Shown: positions 1 to 10,427 of the stretch, one piece after another | Numbering within the stretch: the stretch's first letter is position 1 | Layout: every line of letters begins with the position of its first letter | From: Sporosarcina pasteurii | GTDB taxonomy: Bacteria; Bacillota; Bacilli; Bacillales_A; Planococcaceae | Assembly: GCF_041295575.1 (NCBI RefSeq) | Contig: NZ_CP160452.1 | Span: 310,001 to 374,000 of the forward strand | Direction: 5' to 3' | Length of the DNA: 64,000 bases | Position numbers and translations under genes: made by a program | Notes under the pieces: generated by a model | Told to the model about the DNA's origin: nothing | Seen by the model: the letters and a program-made list of their open reading frames with translations, nothing else | Database searches by the model: none

Positions 1-1
1 G

Positions 2-2459
<2,458 letters not shown>

Positions 2460-2490
2460 ATGAATAAGTGATCACCCTCATAAGGGGTTT

Positions 2491-2505
2491 AATAATCAGA
2501 ATCTT
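2491..2505. promoter_or_regulatory. Possible CodY box between leuA and leuB
   Basis: The sequence AATAATCAGAATCTT matches 11 of 15 positions of the CodY consensus AATTTTCWGAAAATT. CodY is known to repress ilv-leu operons of Bacillus in response to branched-chain amino acids and GTP. Four mismatches make this weak, and no clear sigma-A promoter was found beside it. Confidence 0.25.
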
Positions 2506-2584
2506 GTAATGATGCCCAACTATTTGTGATATATTGCATATAGGATAAAGTGAAACGCAACAAAACTAAGGAGGAGTGCTTATT

Positions 2585-3685
2585 ATGAGAAAAAGAATAG
2601 CAGTATTACCAGGCGATGGGATTGGACCGGAAGTAACGGAAGCAGCGGTAAAGGTGCTTCAAGTCATTGGAAGAAGATTTAAACATACATTTGATGTGGA
2701 ATATGGTTCTATTGGCGGCGAGGCGATTGATAAATATAAAACGCCACTACCGGATGAAACAATTGAGCTTTGCCAACAGAGTGATGCTATTCTTCTCGGG
2801 GCAGTCGGTGGACCGAAATGGGATAAGAATCCAGCAGAATTAAGGCCTGAGAAAGGCTTGCTTGCAATTCGTAAACACTTCGACTTATTTGCGAATTTAA
2901 GACCTGTCATTGCGGTACCATCTTTGCTGAAAGCATCTCCTCTAAAAGAAGAAGTTGTGAAAGATGTAGATTTAATGATTGTTCGTGAGTTAACAGGTGG
3001 ACTTTATTTCGGAGAACCGAGTAAACGAACAGAAAAAGCTGCCTTCGATACATTAGTTTATACTAAAAAAGAAATTGAACGTATTGTTGAAAAAGCTTTT
3101 GAACTAGCGCGTTTACGTAAAGGAAAAGTGACTTCAGTCGACAAGGAAAACGTTCTTCAGTCTAGTAAACTTTGGCGAGAAGTCGTTGAAGAGAAGAAAA
3201 AAGGATACCCAGATGTGGAAGTTGAACATATGTTAGTCGACTCAGCAGCGATGCAACTTGTCACAAATCCGTGTGCATTCGATGTGGTCGTTACGGAAAA
3301 TATGTTTGGTGATATTTTAAGTGATGAAGCATCAGTCATTACTGGATCACTCGGCGTTCTGCCATCAGCGAGCATTCGAGCGGACGGATTTGGCATGTAT
3401 GAACCGATTCACGGAACGGCTCCAGACATTGCTGGGCAAGGGAAAGCGAATCCAGCTGCAACGATTTTATCAGTTGCGATGATGTTAAAATATTCATTTG
3501 GCTTAGAGGAAGAGTGTGCTGCAATAGAAGAAGCAGTTAATGCTGTTTTTGAAGATGGATTTTATACAGCAGACTTAGCATCTCCGGCTGACCGTGTCCT
3601 TTCTACAAACGAGTGGACAGACAAAGTAGTAGATGAACTGGACCTTCAATCGGTTTGTAATGACATTATGCATGCGTATATCTAA
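2585..3685 (+). CDS. leuB: 3-isopropylmalate dehydrogenase
   Basis: The protein oxidises and decarboxylates 3-isopropylmalate to 2-ketoisocaproate with NAD+, the third step of leucine synthesis. The frame allows an upstream GTG at 2576, but AAGGAGG at 2568-2574 is 10 bases before the ATG at 2585, so that ATG is preferred, giving 366 residues. Family features are GDGIGPEVT at the N-terminus, [11 protein letters not shown], the substrate-binding [12 protein letters not shown], the [15 protein letters not shown] metal-binding region and [18 protein letters not shown] near the C-terminus. It lies 19 bp before leuC. Length and motifs are typical. Confidence 0.97.
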   Translation: MRKRIAVLPGDGIGPEVTEAAVKVLQVIGRRFKHTFDVEYGSIGGEAIDKYKTPLPDETIELCQQSDAILLGAVGGPKWDKNPAELRPEKGLLAIRKHFDLFANLRPVIAVPSLLKASPLKEEVVKDVDLMIVRELTGGLYFGEPSKRTEKAAFDTLVYTKKEIERIVEKAFELARLRKGKVTSVDKENVLQSSKLWREVVEEKKKGYPDVEVEHMLVDSAAMQLVTNPCAFDVVVTENMFGDILSDEASVITGSLGVLPSASIRADGFGMYEPIHGTAPDIAGQGKANPAATILSVAMMLKYSFGLEEECAAIEEAVNAVFEDGFYTADLASPADRVLSTNEWTDKVVDELDLQSVCNDIMHAYI

Positions 3686-3704
3686 ATAAAAGGAGAAGGG
3701 TTTA

Positions 3705-5114
3705 ATGCCGAAAACAATTATTGAAAAAATCTGGAATAAACATATTGTACACGAAGAACAGGGAAAGCCTGACTTACTCTATATTGACCTTCACCTTTTG
3801 CATGAAGTAACGTCGCCACAAGCATTTGAAGGATTACGACTGGCTAACCGTAAAGTGCGTCGCCCAGATTTATGTTTTGCAACAATGGATCATAATGTTC
3901 CGACACGAAATTTACCATTCATTTCAGATCCTATTGCGAAGAAACAAGTGACAACTTTGCAAAAGAACTGTGATGAGTTTGGAATTCCACTTGCCAATAT
4001 GGAGCATCCTGACCAAGGAATTGTTCATATTATTGGACCTGAACTTGGACTTACACAGCCAGGTAAAACGATTGTATGTGGAGACAGTCACACTTCAACG
4101 CACGGTGCATTTGGTGCAATTGCATTCGGGATTGGTACGAGTGAAGTAGAACACGTGCTTTCTACACAAACATTATGGCAAGCTCGTCCTAAAACAATGG
4201 AAGTTCGCATAAATGGAGAACTCGGTTTCGGTGTAACTGCAAAAGATATTATTTTAGCAATCATCGCCAAGTTTGGCATCGATATGGGGACCGGTCATAT
4301 TATCGAATATACGGGTGAAGCAATTCGTAATTTATCAATGGAAGAAAGAATGACAGTTTGTAATATGTCGATTGAAGCAGGGGCAAAAGCAGGATTAATT
4401 AGCCCGGATGAAACAACCATTTCGTATTTGAAAGGCCGTCGACATGTACCGACCGGTGAAGCATTTGAAAAAGCGAAGGCAGAGTGGCTGGCTTTGGCAA
4501 CAGACGAAGGGGCCACGTACGATACGGTTGTGGAAATTGACGCGAATGAAATCGAACCATTTGTTACATGGGGAACGAACCCATCCATGGGATCTGGTAT
4601 CTCAAATCGTGTTCCGTCAGTAGACGATTATACTTCAGCATCCGATAAAGAAGCATTAACAAAAGCGCTTGACTATATGGGGTTAGAAGAAGGCATGCCG
4701 CTTACATCGATTGACATTCAACACGTATTTATCGGCTCGTGTACAAATGCGCGACTTAGCGATTTACGTGCAGCTGCAAAAGTGGTAGAAGGTAAAAAAG
4801 TCCATGAATCAGTGACAGCGATTGTCGTCCCAGGATCACGTACTGTGAAGAAGCAGGCTGAAGCGGAAGGGCTTGATAAAGTATTTCTTGAAGCTGGATT
4901 TGAATGGCGCGAATCAGGATGCAGTATGTGTTTAGCAATGAACGATGACGTCGTTCCAGCTGGCGAAAGATGTGCCTCAACGTCAAACCGAAACTTCGAA
5001 GGTCGACAAGGGGCAGGATCAAGAACACACCTCATGAGCCCAGCAATGGCAGCAGCGGCAGCAATTGCAGGACACTTTGTTGATGTCAGAGAACTAAACG
5101 TGGCACACGCTTAA
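3705..5114 (+). CDS. leuC: 3-isopropylmalate dehydratase large subunit
   Basis: This is the iron-sulfur subunit that, with LeuD, isomerises 2-isopropylmalate to 3-isopropylmalate. The 469-residue protein carries the aconitase-family signatures [19 protein letters not shown] and the cluster ligands in [12 protein letters not shown] and CSMCLAMN. The ATG start has AAAGGAGA upstream. LeuD follows after 17 bp, as expected for two subunits of one enzyme. No anomalies were seen. Confidence 0.97.
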   Translation: MPKTIIEKIWNKHIVHEEQGKPDLLYIDLHLLHEVTSPQAFEGLRLANRKVRRPDLCFATMDHNVPTRNLPFISDPIAKKQVTTLQKNCDEFGIPLANMEHPDQGIVHIIGPELGLTQPGKTIVCGDSHTSTHGAFGAIAFGIGTSEVEHVLSTQTLWQARPKTMEVRINGELGFGVTAKDIILAIIAKFGIDMGTGHIIEYTGEAIRNLSMEERMTVCNMSIEAGAKAGLISPDETTISYLKGRRHVPTGEAFEKAKAEWLALATDEGATYDTVVEIDANEIEPFVTWGTNPSMGSGISNRVPSVDDYTSASDKEALTKALDYMGLEEGMPLTSIDIQHVFIGSCTNARLSDLRAAAKVVEGKKVHESVTAIVVPGSRTVKKQAEAEGLDKVFLEAGFEWRESGCSMCLAMNDDVVPAGERCASTSNRNFEGRQGAGSRTHLMSPAMAAAAAIAGHFVDVRELNVAHA

Positions 5115-5131
5115 GAAGGGAGGGCATTTCA

Positions 5132-5725
5132 TTGGAACCAATTAATAAAGTGAAAAGTGTTATTGCACCGTTAAACAGAACGAATGTCGATACAGACCAA
5201 ATTATTTCCAAAGAGTTTTTAAAGAGAATTGAAAGGACTGGATTTGGGCGGTATTTATTTTACCATTGGCGCTTCGATGCGGAAGGTAAAGAAAAGAAAG
5301 ATTTTGTTTTAAATGATGAGCGCTATAAAGAAGCAAGTATACTAGTTGCGCACGAAAATTTTGGTTGTGGTTCGTCAAGGGAACACGCACCTTGGTCTAT
5401 TTTAGATTATGGATTTAAAGTAGTCATTGCGCCAAGTTTTGCAGATATTTTTTATAATAACTGTATGAAAAATGGCCTCCTTCCAATTCGTTTAGCTGTT
5501 TCAGAAGTAGAACAACTGCTAGAAAAAGGCCAAGAGGCAGCATATTCTGTTGAAGTGAATTTAGAAGAACAAACAGTAATAACCGAAGATGGCGATACGT
5601 ATGCGTTTTCGATCGATCCGTATTATAAAAAGATGCTATTAAATGGTTGGGATGAAATTGAACTGACATTCCAATACGAAGATAAAATTCGTGCATACGA
5701 GGAAAAGTTAGCGCATATCGTTTGA
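5132..5725 (+). CDS. leuD: 3-isopropylmalate dehydratase small subunit
   Basis: The small (swivel) subunit completes the LeuCD isomerase. The 197-residue protein shows the family landmarks NVDTDQIISKEFLKR at the N-terminus and NFGCGSSREHAPW, with FADIFYNNCMKNGLLPI downstream. The start is TTG at 5132, chosen because GAAGGGAGGG lies just upstream and no in-frame ATG fits. It is the last gene of the ilv-leu operon and is followed by a strong hairpin terminator at 5751. Confidence 0.96.
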   Translation: MEPINKVKSVIAPLNRTNVDTDQIISKEFLKRIERTGFGRYLFYHWRFDAEGKEKKDFVLNDERYKEASILVAHENFGCGSSREHAPWSILDYGFKVVIAPSFADIFYNNCMKNGLLPIRLAVSEVEQLLEKGQEAAYSVEVNLEEQTVITEDGDTYAFSIDPYYKKMLLNGWDEIELTFQYEDKIRAYEEKLAHIV

Positions 5726-5750
5726 TAGATTAACTTTAATCTTAATATTA

Positions 5751-5786
5751 AGGCGACCCTCATTTTCGATGAAAGGTCGCCTTTTT
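5751..5786 (+). terminator. Terminator of the ilv-leu operon
   Basis: An 8-bp perfect stem AGGCGACC / GGTCGCCT is followed by a run of T, 25 bases after the leuD stop. Confidence 0.9.
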
Positions 5787-5787
5787 A

Positions 5788-5837
5788 TGGCTGCGCTGCA
5801 CCTCCGTTCGGACCTATCCTGAGTTCAGGCCGAGGTT
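5788..5837. repeat. GC-rich patch with nested inverted repeats
   Basis: A stretch of about 50 bases directly after the leuD terminator is clearly richer in G and C than the surrounding AT-rich intergenic DNA. It contains the tight palindrome CCTGAGTTCAGG (5818-5829) nested inside outer arms CCTC (5801) and GAGG (5832). It may be a fragment of an intergenic repeat; no second copy was noticed in this window. Confidence 0.35.
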
Positions 5838-5858
5838 CATTTAAAAAAATTAATAGGA

Positions 5859-5867
5859 TGGTATAAT
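5859..5867 (+). promoter_or_regulatory. Extended -10 promoter of the aspartate dehydrogenase gene
   Basis: TGGTATAAT is a perfect extended -10 element (TGn plus TATAAT), about 60 bases before the start codon. No good -35 is present, which is usual for extended -10 promoters. Confidence 0.5.
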
Positions 5868-5925
5868 CAAATGGACGGACTAAATTAATTAAGAAGGATT
5901 CCAAGAGTTTAAGAGGTGATGAAAA

Positions 5926-6714
5926 TTGAAGATTGGTTTAATCGGTTGTGGTTCAATTGGTCAATTTTTATTAGAGAAGATGAATAAAGAGAAATTATTT
6001 CCTCATTATAAAGTTAGCGCTGTTTTCGATGCACGCGAGAAGTCTGTAGGAAAATTACAGGAACTCGCCGAGCGGTATCAGTTTGAAAGCTTTCAAGACT
6101 TAGATACATTTTTAGATTCAGATATTGATGTTGTGGTTGAATGTGCGAACATTCAATTTGTAAATGAATACGCAACGAAGATTGTTGCGCGAAAAGATTT
6201 ACTGCTCATTAGTATCGGGGCGTTAGCGAATACATATTTATACGATGAAATAGCGTCTATTGCCAAGGTGAATGGAAACAAAGTTTATTTACCAGCGGGT
6301 GCTATTGGTGGATTAGATATTGTGAAAGCAGCGAATGTTATGGGGGGGCTGCATACTGTAAGCCTTATTTCACGTAAACCTTCAGAAGCTTTATCAGGCG
6401 AATTAATTGCAAATGAAACGATTTTATTTGAAGGCACAGCTAGAGATGCGATTGAAAAGTTTCCTAAGAATGCCAATGTGGCCATCGCTTTGTCGCTAGC
6501 CGGAATTGGGATTGAAAAGACCTCCGTTACAATTATAGCCGATCCAAATGTCGATAAAAATATTCATACAATCCAGGCGAAGGGTGAATTTGGACAAACG
6601 GAAATCACAATTTCAAACAACCCATCGCCGGCAAATCCAAAAACGAGTTATTTAACATCTTTGAGTATATTATCTGCGTTACAATCATTGGAACAACAAA
6701 TTTCAATCGGTTAA
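5926..6714 (+). CDS. nadX: L-aspartate dehydrogenase (NadX type)
   Basis: This predicted NAD(P)-dependent enzyme oxidises L-aspartate to iminoaspartate, which can feed quinolinate and NAD synthesis or be hydrolysed to oxaloacetate. The 262-residue protein begins with a Rossmann fold (GLIGCGSIGQFL) and carries the family signature LPAGAIGGLDIVKAA, followed by an aspartate dehydrogenase C-terminal domain (SRKPSEAL onward). The start is TTG at 5926 with AGAGGTGAT 8 bases upstream; the ATG at 5919 is out of frame. It appears monocistronic, with its own promoter and a downstream terminator. No nadA or nadC gene lies nearby, so the physiological role stays open. Confidence 0.82.
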   Translation: MKIGLIGCGSIGQFLLEKMNKEKLFPHYKVSAVFDAREKSVGKLQELAERYQFESFQDLDTFLDSDIDVVVECANIQFVNEYATKIVARKDLLLISIGALANTYLYDEIASIAKVNGNKVYLPAGAIGGLDIVKAANVMGGLHTVSLISRKPSEALSGELIANETILFEGTARDAIEKFPKNANVAIALSLAGIGIEKTSVTIIADPNVDKNIHTIQAKGEFGQTEITISNNPSPANPKTSYLTSLSILSALQSLEQQISIG

Positions 6715-6810
6715 AGTGAAAGAATTTATGTTGTATCTGCACAAGGTAAAAAAATCTGCATAAATTAGATAAAGGGCTATATCTTAAGATAACAGTTATT
6801 CAAGCATAAA

Positions 6811-6824
6811 TGTAAGCGCTTTCC
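6811..6824 (+). promoter_or_regulatory. Candidate cre (CcpA) site
   Basis: TGTAAGCGCTTTCC matches 13 of 14 positions of the Bacillus catabolite-responsive element TGTAANCGNTNNCA. A TATAAT at 6837-6842 follows 12 bases later without a recognisable -35. It sits between nadX and the phosphotransferase gene. Confidence 0.45.
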
Positions 6825-6920
6825 ATTAGATTAATGTATAATTATGTTAACCGTATAAACATACAGCCACTAAAGTCCAAATAGTATGTTAAATGCAGTT
6901 GTTTTAAATGTAGTGTTTTT

Positions 6921-6948
6921 AAGGAGCGAGTTTTCGGCTCCTTGTTTT
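6921..6948 (+). terminator. Hairpin terminator before the phosphotransferase gene
   Basis: Stem AAGGAGC / GCTCCTT with a 9-base loop and a following GTTTTG. It probably ends nadX transcription, but because a possible promoter lies at 6837 it could also act as an attenuator for the next gene. Confidence 0.65.
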
Positions 6949-6986
6949 GCACTATTTAGTTTAAATCGGTGGAAGGGGGAGTTAAG

Positions 6987-7892
6987 ATGAAAGTAGAAAA
7001 GTTAACCGGTATGGTAAGGGAAGCTTTACAATTACCAAAGGCAACTGTAAAGAATTTGGGAAGAGTTGGAGGAATGACGAATTTAAATTATTTGGTTGAA
7101 ATAAATTCAGAGCCATATATCGTCAGGATTCCTGGAAATGGAACAAAAGCATTAATTAATAGAGTTGAAGAAGAGGAAAATTTAAAGTTAGGTTCCGACC
7201 TTGGGATTAATCCGGAACTTGTTTATTTTAATGCGAGTAGTGGGTTGAAAATTACAAGGAAAATTGAAAATGCACAGACATTGACACAAGATACTGCTAA
7301 AGGTGAAGAGATGTTGGTGAAAGCGGCGGAAATCTTTAAGAAGCTTCATCACTCAACTAAAAAGATGGGCAATCAGTTTAAGCTATTTGAGATGATGGCG
7401 CATTATGAAACGCTTGCTTTAAGAGCGGATGGAGATTTTTATAGCGGATTTGAAAAAGTGAAAGAGCAGATTAAGGAATTACAATATAAATTTAATGCAT
7501 TTTTAATTGTAGAAACGCCATGCCACATTGATCCGGCTTGCTCGAATTTTATACTCGATGATGAAGGTAGGGTGTATTTAATTGATTGGGAATATGGTGG
7601 CATGTTCGATCCGATGTGGGATGTGGCAGCATTCGCATTGGAGTCAGGGCTCTCGAAGAGTGAGGAAGCCAAATTCCACAGTTATTATTTTCAAAGAGAA
7701 GTAACAGCAAAAGAGCAAGAGAGGATTTTGCTTCATAAAATTTTCCAAGATTATTTATGGAGCCTATGGACGGTATTTAAAGAAGAAAAAGGTGATGATT
7801 TTGGTTTGTATGGCTATCGTCGATTTGAGCGCGCGAAAACCAATATCGAACTCTATTATCAAATATATGAAGTGAACTACAATGCGCAATGA
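6987..7892 (+). CDS. Choline/ethanolamine kinase-like phosphotransferase
   Basis: This is a cytosolic small-molecule kinase of the aminoglycoside phosphotransferase/choline kinase fold, most like LicA-type choline kinases. The 301-residue protein has an N-terminal nucleotide-binding lobe (GRVGGMTNLNYLVEI), the Brenner-like HIDPACSNFILDDEG catalytic segment (usual form HxDxxxxN) and the metal-binding IDWEYGGMFDPMWDVA segment (DFG-like). An upstream in-frame GTG at 6969 exists, but AAGGGGGAG places the start at the ATG at 6987. The substrate could be choline, ethanolamine, a methylthioribose-like sugar or another amino alcohol; the sequence does not settle this. Confidence 0.72.
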   Translation: MKVEKLTGMVREALQLPKATVKNLGRVGGMTNLNYLVEINSEPYIVRIPGNGTKALINRVEEEENLKLGSDLGINPELVYFNASSGLKITRKIENAQTLTQDTAKGEEMLVKAAEIFKKLHHSTKKMGNQFKLFEMMAHYETLALRADGDFYSGFEKVKEQIKELQYKFNAFLIVETPCHIDPACSNFILDDEGRVYLIDWEYGGMFDPMWDVAAFALESGLSKSEEAKFHSYYFQREVTAKEQERILLHKIFQDYLWSLWTVFKEEKGDDFGLYGYRRFERAKTNIELYYQIYEVNYNAQ

Positions 7893-7910
7893 TTTTTTTA
7901 CTAGTATATA

Positions 7911-7956
7911 AAAGCAGTGGATGAATGGTAAACATTCTACTCCACTGCTTTTTTTA
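7911..7956 (+). terminator. Terminator after the phosphotransferase gene
   Basis: An 11-bp stem, AAAGCAGTGGA / TCCACTGCTTT, is followed by a run of seven T. Confidence 0.9.
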
Positions 7957-8053
7957 GTTCAAAGTTAGAAATGAGAATATCGATGTACAATTACTCGACC
8001 CGTTTTGAATTTTGCGTGACTTCTTGAAAGGGTTTACTCCTGTCTTTAAAAGT

Positions 8054-8132
8054 GTTATCTTGATAGGGTCCGAAAAAATATCAACTAACGGCCACGATAA
8101 CGCTTCCTGTTTACTTTCAGTGAAGTTTTTTT
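8054..8132 (+). ncRNA. Possible structured RNA leader upstream of the glutamate symporter
   Basis: Two nested inverted repeats are stacked: GTTATC (8054) / GATAAC (8096) outside TTGATA (8060) / TATCAA (8079). The apical loop holds GGTC and the 3' internal bulge holds GGCC, which could pair as a pseudoknot (one G-U). A short hairpin with ACTT/AAGT and a T7 run follows at about 8112-8132. It matches no riboswitch class that I recognise. A promoter at 8159 lies downstream, so the element may instead belong to a separate short transcript. Confidence 0.25.
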
Positions 8133-8158
8133 CTATTGTGAATAAGAATTAACTGTTT

Positions 8159-8188
8159 TTGAGCGCTTTGAAGCAATTTTAGTATAAT
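8159..8188 (+). promoter_or_regulatory. Sigma-A promoter of the glutamate symporter
   Basis: TTGAGC and a perfect TATAAT are separated by 18 bases, 28 bases upstream of the start codon at 8216. This is the best promoter match in the region. Confidence 0.65.
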
Positions 8189-8215
8189 ACTGTTTTATTG
8201 AAGGAGGATATATAT

Positions 8216-9559
8216 ATGGATTTTTCACCTTGGGTATTATTTACAGATATCGGTTTGATATCATTACTTTTGCTTGTAGGCACAATTATTCGAGCGAAAG
8301 TTAAATTTGTACAAAAAATGTTTTTGCCGGCGAGTATTATTGCTGGGATTCTTGCGTTAACATTCGGTCCAAATGGCTTTGGACTCCTACCATTTTCCGA
8401 CCAAATGAAGACGTATCCCGGAATTTTAATTGCAGTCATTTTCGGGACGCTTCCTCTGCTGTCGCCAAGAATTGATTGGAAGGCAATTAAAACGAGAGTG
8501 GGAAGTATGTGGGCCTATTCTCAACTTGCAATGGTTCTCATGTGGGGCGGCGGTTTATTATTTGCAATGTTATTTTTAAATCCATTTTGGGACGGGCTAC
8601 ATGATGGATTTGGCTTATTGCTTGCTGCTGGTTTTGTAGGGGGCCACGGGACTGCTGCCGCAATAGGTGCAACATTCGCGCAGAACGGTTGGGAAGAAGC
8701 GACGTCTTTGGCAATGACTTCTGCAACTGTTGGAATTATTAGTGCAATCTTGATTGGCATTTTATTTATTAAACGGGGTTCTACAAAGGGACAGACATCA
8801 TTTCTGGCTTCCTTTTCCGACTTGCCGAATGAACTACGAACTGGGTTGATTCCACCAGGGTCACGAGTTAAGTCAGAAACAGATACAGTATCCTCTATAT
8901 CTATTGATCCGTATGTATTTCATTTTGCAATTGTTACGATTATTGCGATGGGCGGATATTACTTAAGCCAACTTGGTGCGATGTTAATCCCGAGTGTGGT
9001 CATTCCAGCATTTTCACTGGCCTTCCTTGTAGGCCTTCTCGTGAAGAAGATTTTAAATTCAACTAATACAGAGAAATATGTGAGTACGGCTGTGGTGGAC
9101 CGCATTAGCGGAAGTGCAACAGACATTCTTGTTGCATTTGGAATCGGGTCTATTAGTATTTCAGTGGTACTTGATTATGCTGTTCCGCTACTTATTTTAT
9201 TTGTATTCGGCTTACTCTTTGCTTACCTATTTTTCTCAATCCTATCGAAAAGGTTTTTTGAACAGTATTGGTTTGAAAAAGGAATTTTCACTTGGGGCTG
9301 GACAACAGGTACTGTCGCAATGGGCATGGCTTTATTAAGAATTGTAGACCCTGATTCTGAAAGTAAAACGCTTGATGATTATGGATTGGCGTATATTCCA
9401 ATTGCGCCGGTAGAAATTTTATTAGTTACGTTTGCACCTTTGTTTGTGTTGAATTCACAAAGTTGGATTTTCGTCTCGCTAGTGTTTGGTTTTTCCTTGC
9501 TTATTTATGGCATGGCTATTAAATATAAGTGGCTTAATCGGACAAGCGCAACAAAATAA
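8216..9559 (+). CDS. gltS: Sodium/glutamate symporter, GltS family
   Basis: This integral membrane protein is predicted to import glutamate with Na+. The 447-residue sequence has about ten to twelve hydrophobic segments in two inverted halves, with the GltS-type glycine-rich re-entrant motifs GGGHGTAAAIG-like (GFVGGHGTAAAIGATFAQ) in the first half and FTWGWTTGTVAMGMALLR in the second. The upstream in-frame TTG at 8198 is part of the ribosome binding site AAGGAGG, so the ATG at 8216 is the start. It is monocistronic, with its own promoter and terminator. Substrate is inferred from the family. Confidence 0.82.
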   Translation: MDFSPWVLFTDIGLISLLLLVGTIIRAKVKFVQKMFLPASIIAGILALTFGPNGFGLLPFSDQMKTYPGILIAVIFGTLPLLSPRIDWKAIKTRVGSMWAYSQLAMVLMWGGGLLFAMLFLNPFWDGLHDGFGLLLAAGFVGGHGTAAAIGATFAQNGWEEATSLAMTSATVGIISAILIGILFIKRGSTKGQTSFLASFSDLPNELRTGLIPPGSRVKSETDTVSSISIDPYVFHFAIVTIIAMGGYYLSQLGAMLIPSVVIPAFSLAFLVGLLVKKILNSTNTEKYVSTAVVDRISGSATDILVAFGIGSISISVVLDYAVPLLILFVFGLLFAYLFFSILSKRFFEQYWFEKGIFTWGWTTGTVAMGMALLRIVDPDSESKTLDDYGLAYIPIAPVEILLVTFAPLFVLNSQSWIFVSLVFGFSLLIYGMAIKYKWLNRTSATK

Positions 9560-9578
9560 ATTAATCGTTAAAACTTCA

Positions 9579-9620
9579 AAAAACGTCTTTGCAATGAAAC
9601 CCATTGTGAAGACGTTTTTT
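9579..9620 (+). terminator. Terminator after gltS
   Basis: An extended stem AACGTCTT / AAGACGTT with an inner GCAAT / ATTGT stem, flanked by A-runs and a T6 tail; it could work in both directions. Confidence 0.9.
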
Positions 9621-9702
9621 ATATAGCTATTCCAAGCAAATTGGCCTATATTCGGTATAATAAGAGTATATGAATCGAAATGGTGTAGAGGTGAGAAAGC
9701 GA

Positions 9703-10347
9703 ATGCTCGGTTTATTCAATCTAAAGACGATGTTTATGAAAATGCGTAAGCGGCAGCTTCAGTTAGCGATTTATTATCCGAAACAAATCTACGAGCCGCT
9801 TGCTAGGCGTGAAATGAAGGCAATTCTAACTCAATTCAACGATATGTTTTACGCAGCCTATCCAGAGAAGCTACATGAGAATTCTCAACCTATATTAGAC
9901 TATCAACCTCGTTCACATAAAAAACAGTACGAAGTTCAACGGGCGATAAAGTTATGTAAATCACAAAAAGTACGTAGAAAAGAGCTTATTAAAATCGAAG
10001 AATATCTAAATTTGCAGTATATTGTCGAAGAGCAAATCGCTTATTACGACAAAGTATTAAAAAAAGCACAAGTGACAAGACAAAAAATATCGACCGAAAC
10101 GTTCACGTCTTTTTTCCCGCAATTATATGAGGAACGCATAAATTATCTCGACAAAATTGAGCAATCTTGTCTCAATAAAATAAGGAAGTTAGATGATGAA
10201 AAACGACTGTGTGAACAAGCGATTCATGATTTAATGCATAATCATCAAAGTTTTTGGGGAGAGGCGAGTCGGTTAATCGGCAGTATGGTGGCAGAATCTG
10301 TCAAGCACGTCGTGAATGTCGTTGATCAAACATTTAAAGGTAAATGA
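9703..10347 (+). CDS. Unrecognised coiled-coil protein
   Basis: I do not recognise this 214-residue protein. It is strongly basic and charged, with long predicted helices (about residues 70-190) rich in Lys, Glu, Gln and Leu, for example KKQYEVQRAIKLCKSQK and YLDKIEQSCLNKIRKL, and no signal peptide or clear membrane segment. Start choice: AGAGGTGAG precedes the ATG at 9703; the in-frame ATG at 9670 lies right after the TATAAT at 9656-9661 and would be nearly leaderless. It precedes the SEC-C/TPR gene by about 80 bp on the same strand and could share its function, but nothing in the sequence proves that. Confidence 0.7.
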   Translation: MLGLFNLKTMFMKMRKRQLQLAIYYPKQIYEPLARREMKAILTQFNDMFYAAYPEKLHENSQPILDYQPRSHKKQYEVQRAIKLCKSQKVRRKELIKIEEYLNLQYIVEEQIAYYDKVLKKAQVTRQKISTETFTSFFPQLYEERINYLDKIEQSCLNKIRKLDDEKRLCEQAIHDLMHNHQSFWGEASRLIGSMVAESVKHVVNVVDQTFKGK

Positions 10348-10427
10348 CATAGGGAGTGTAATTGACATTTGTTGCAATAAATGAATCGAATATGAGCACC
10401 AGATAACAACCAATGGAGGCAGAAAAA

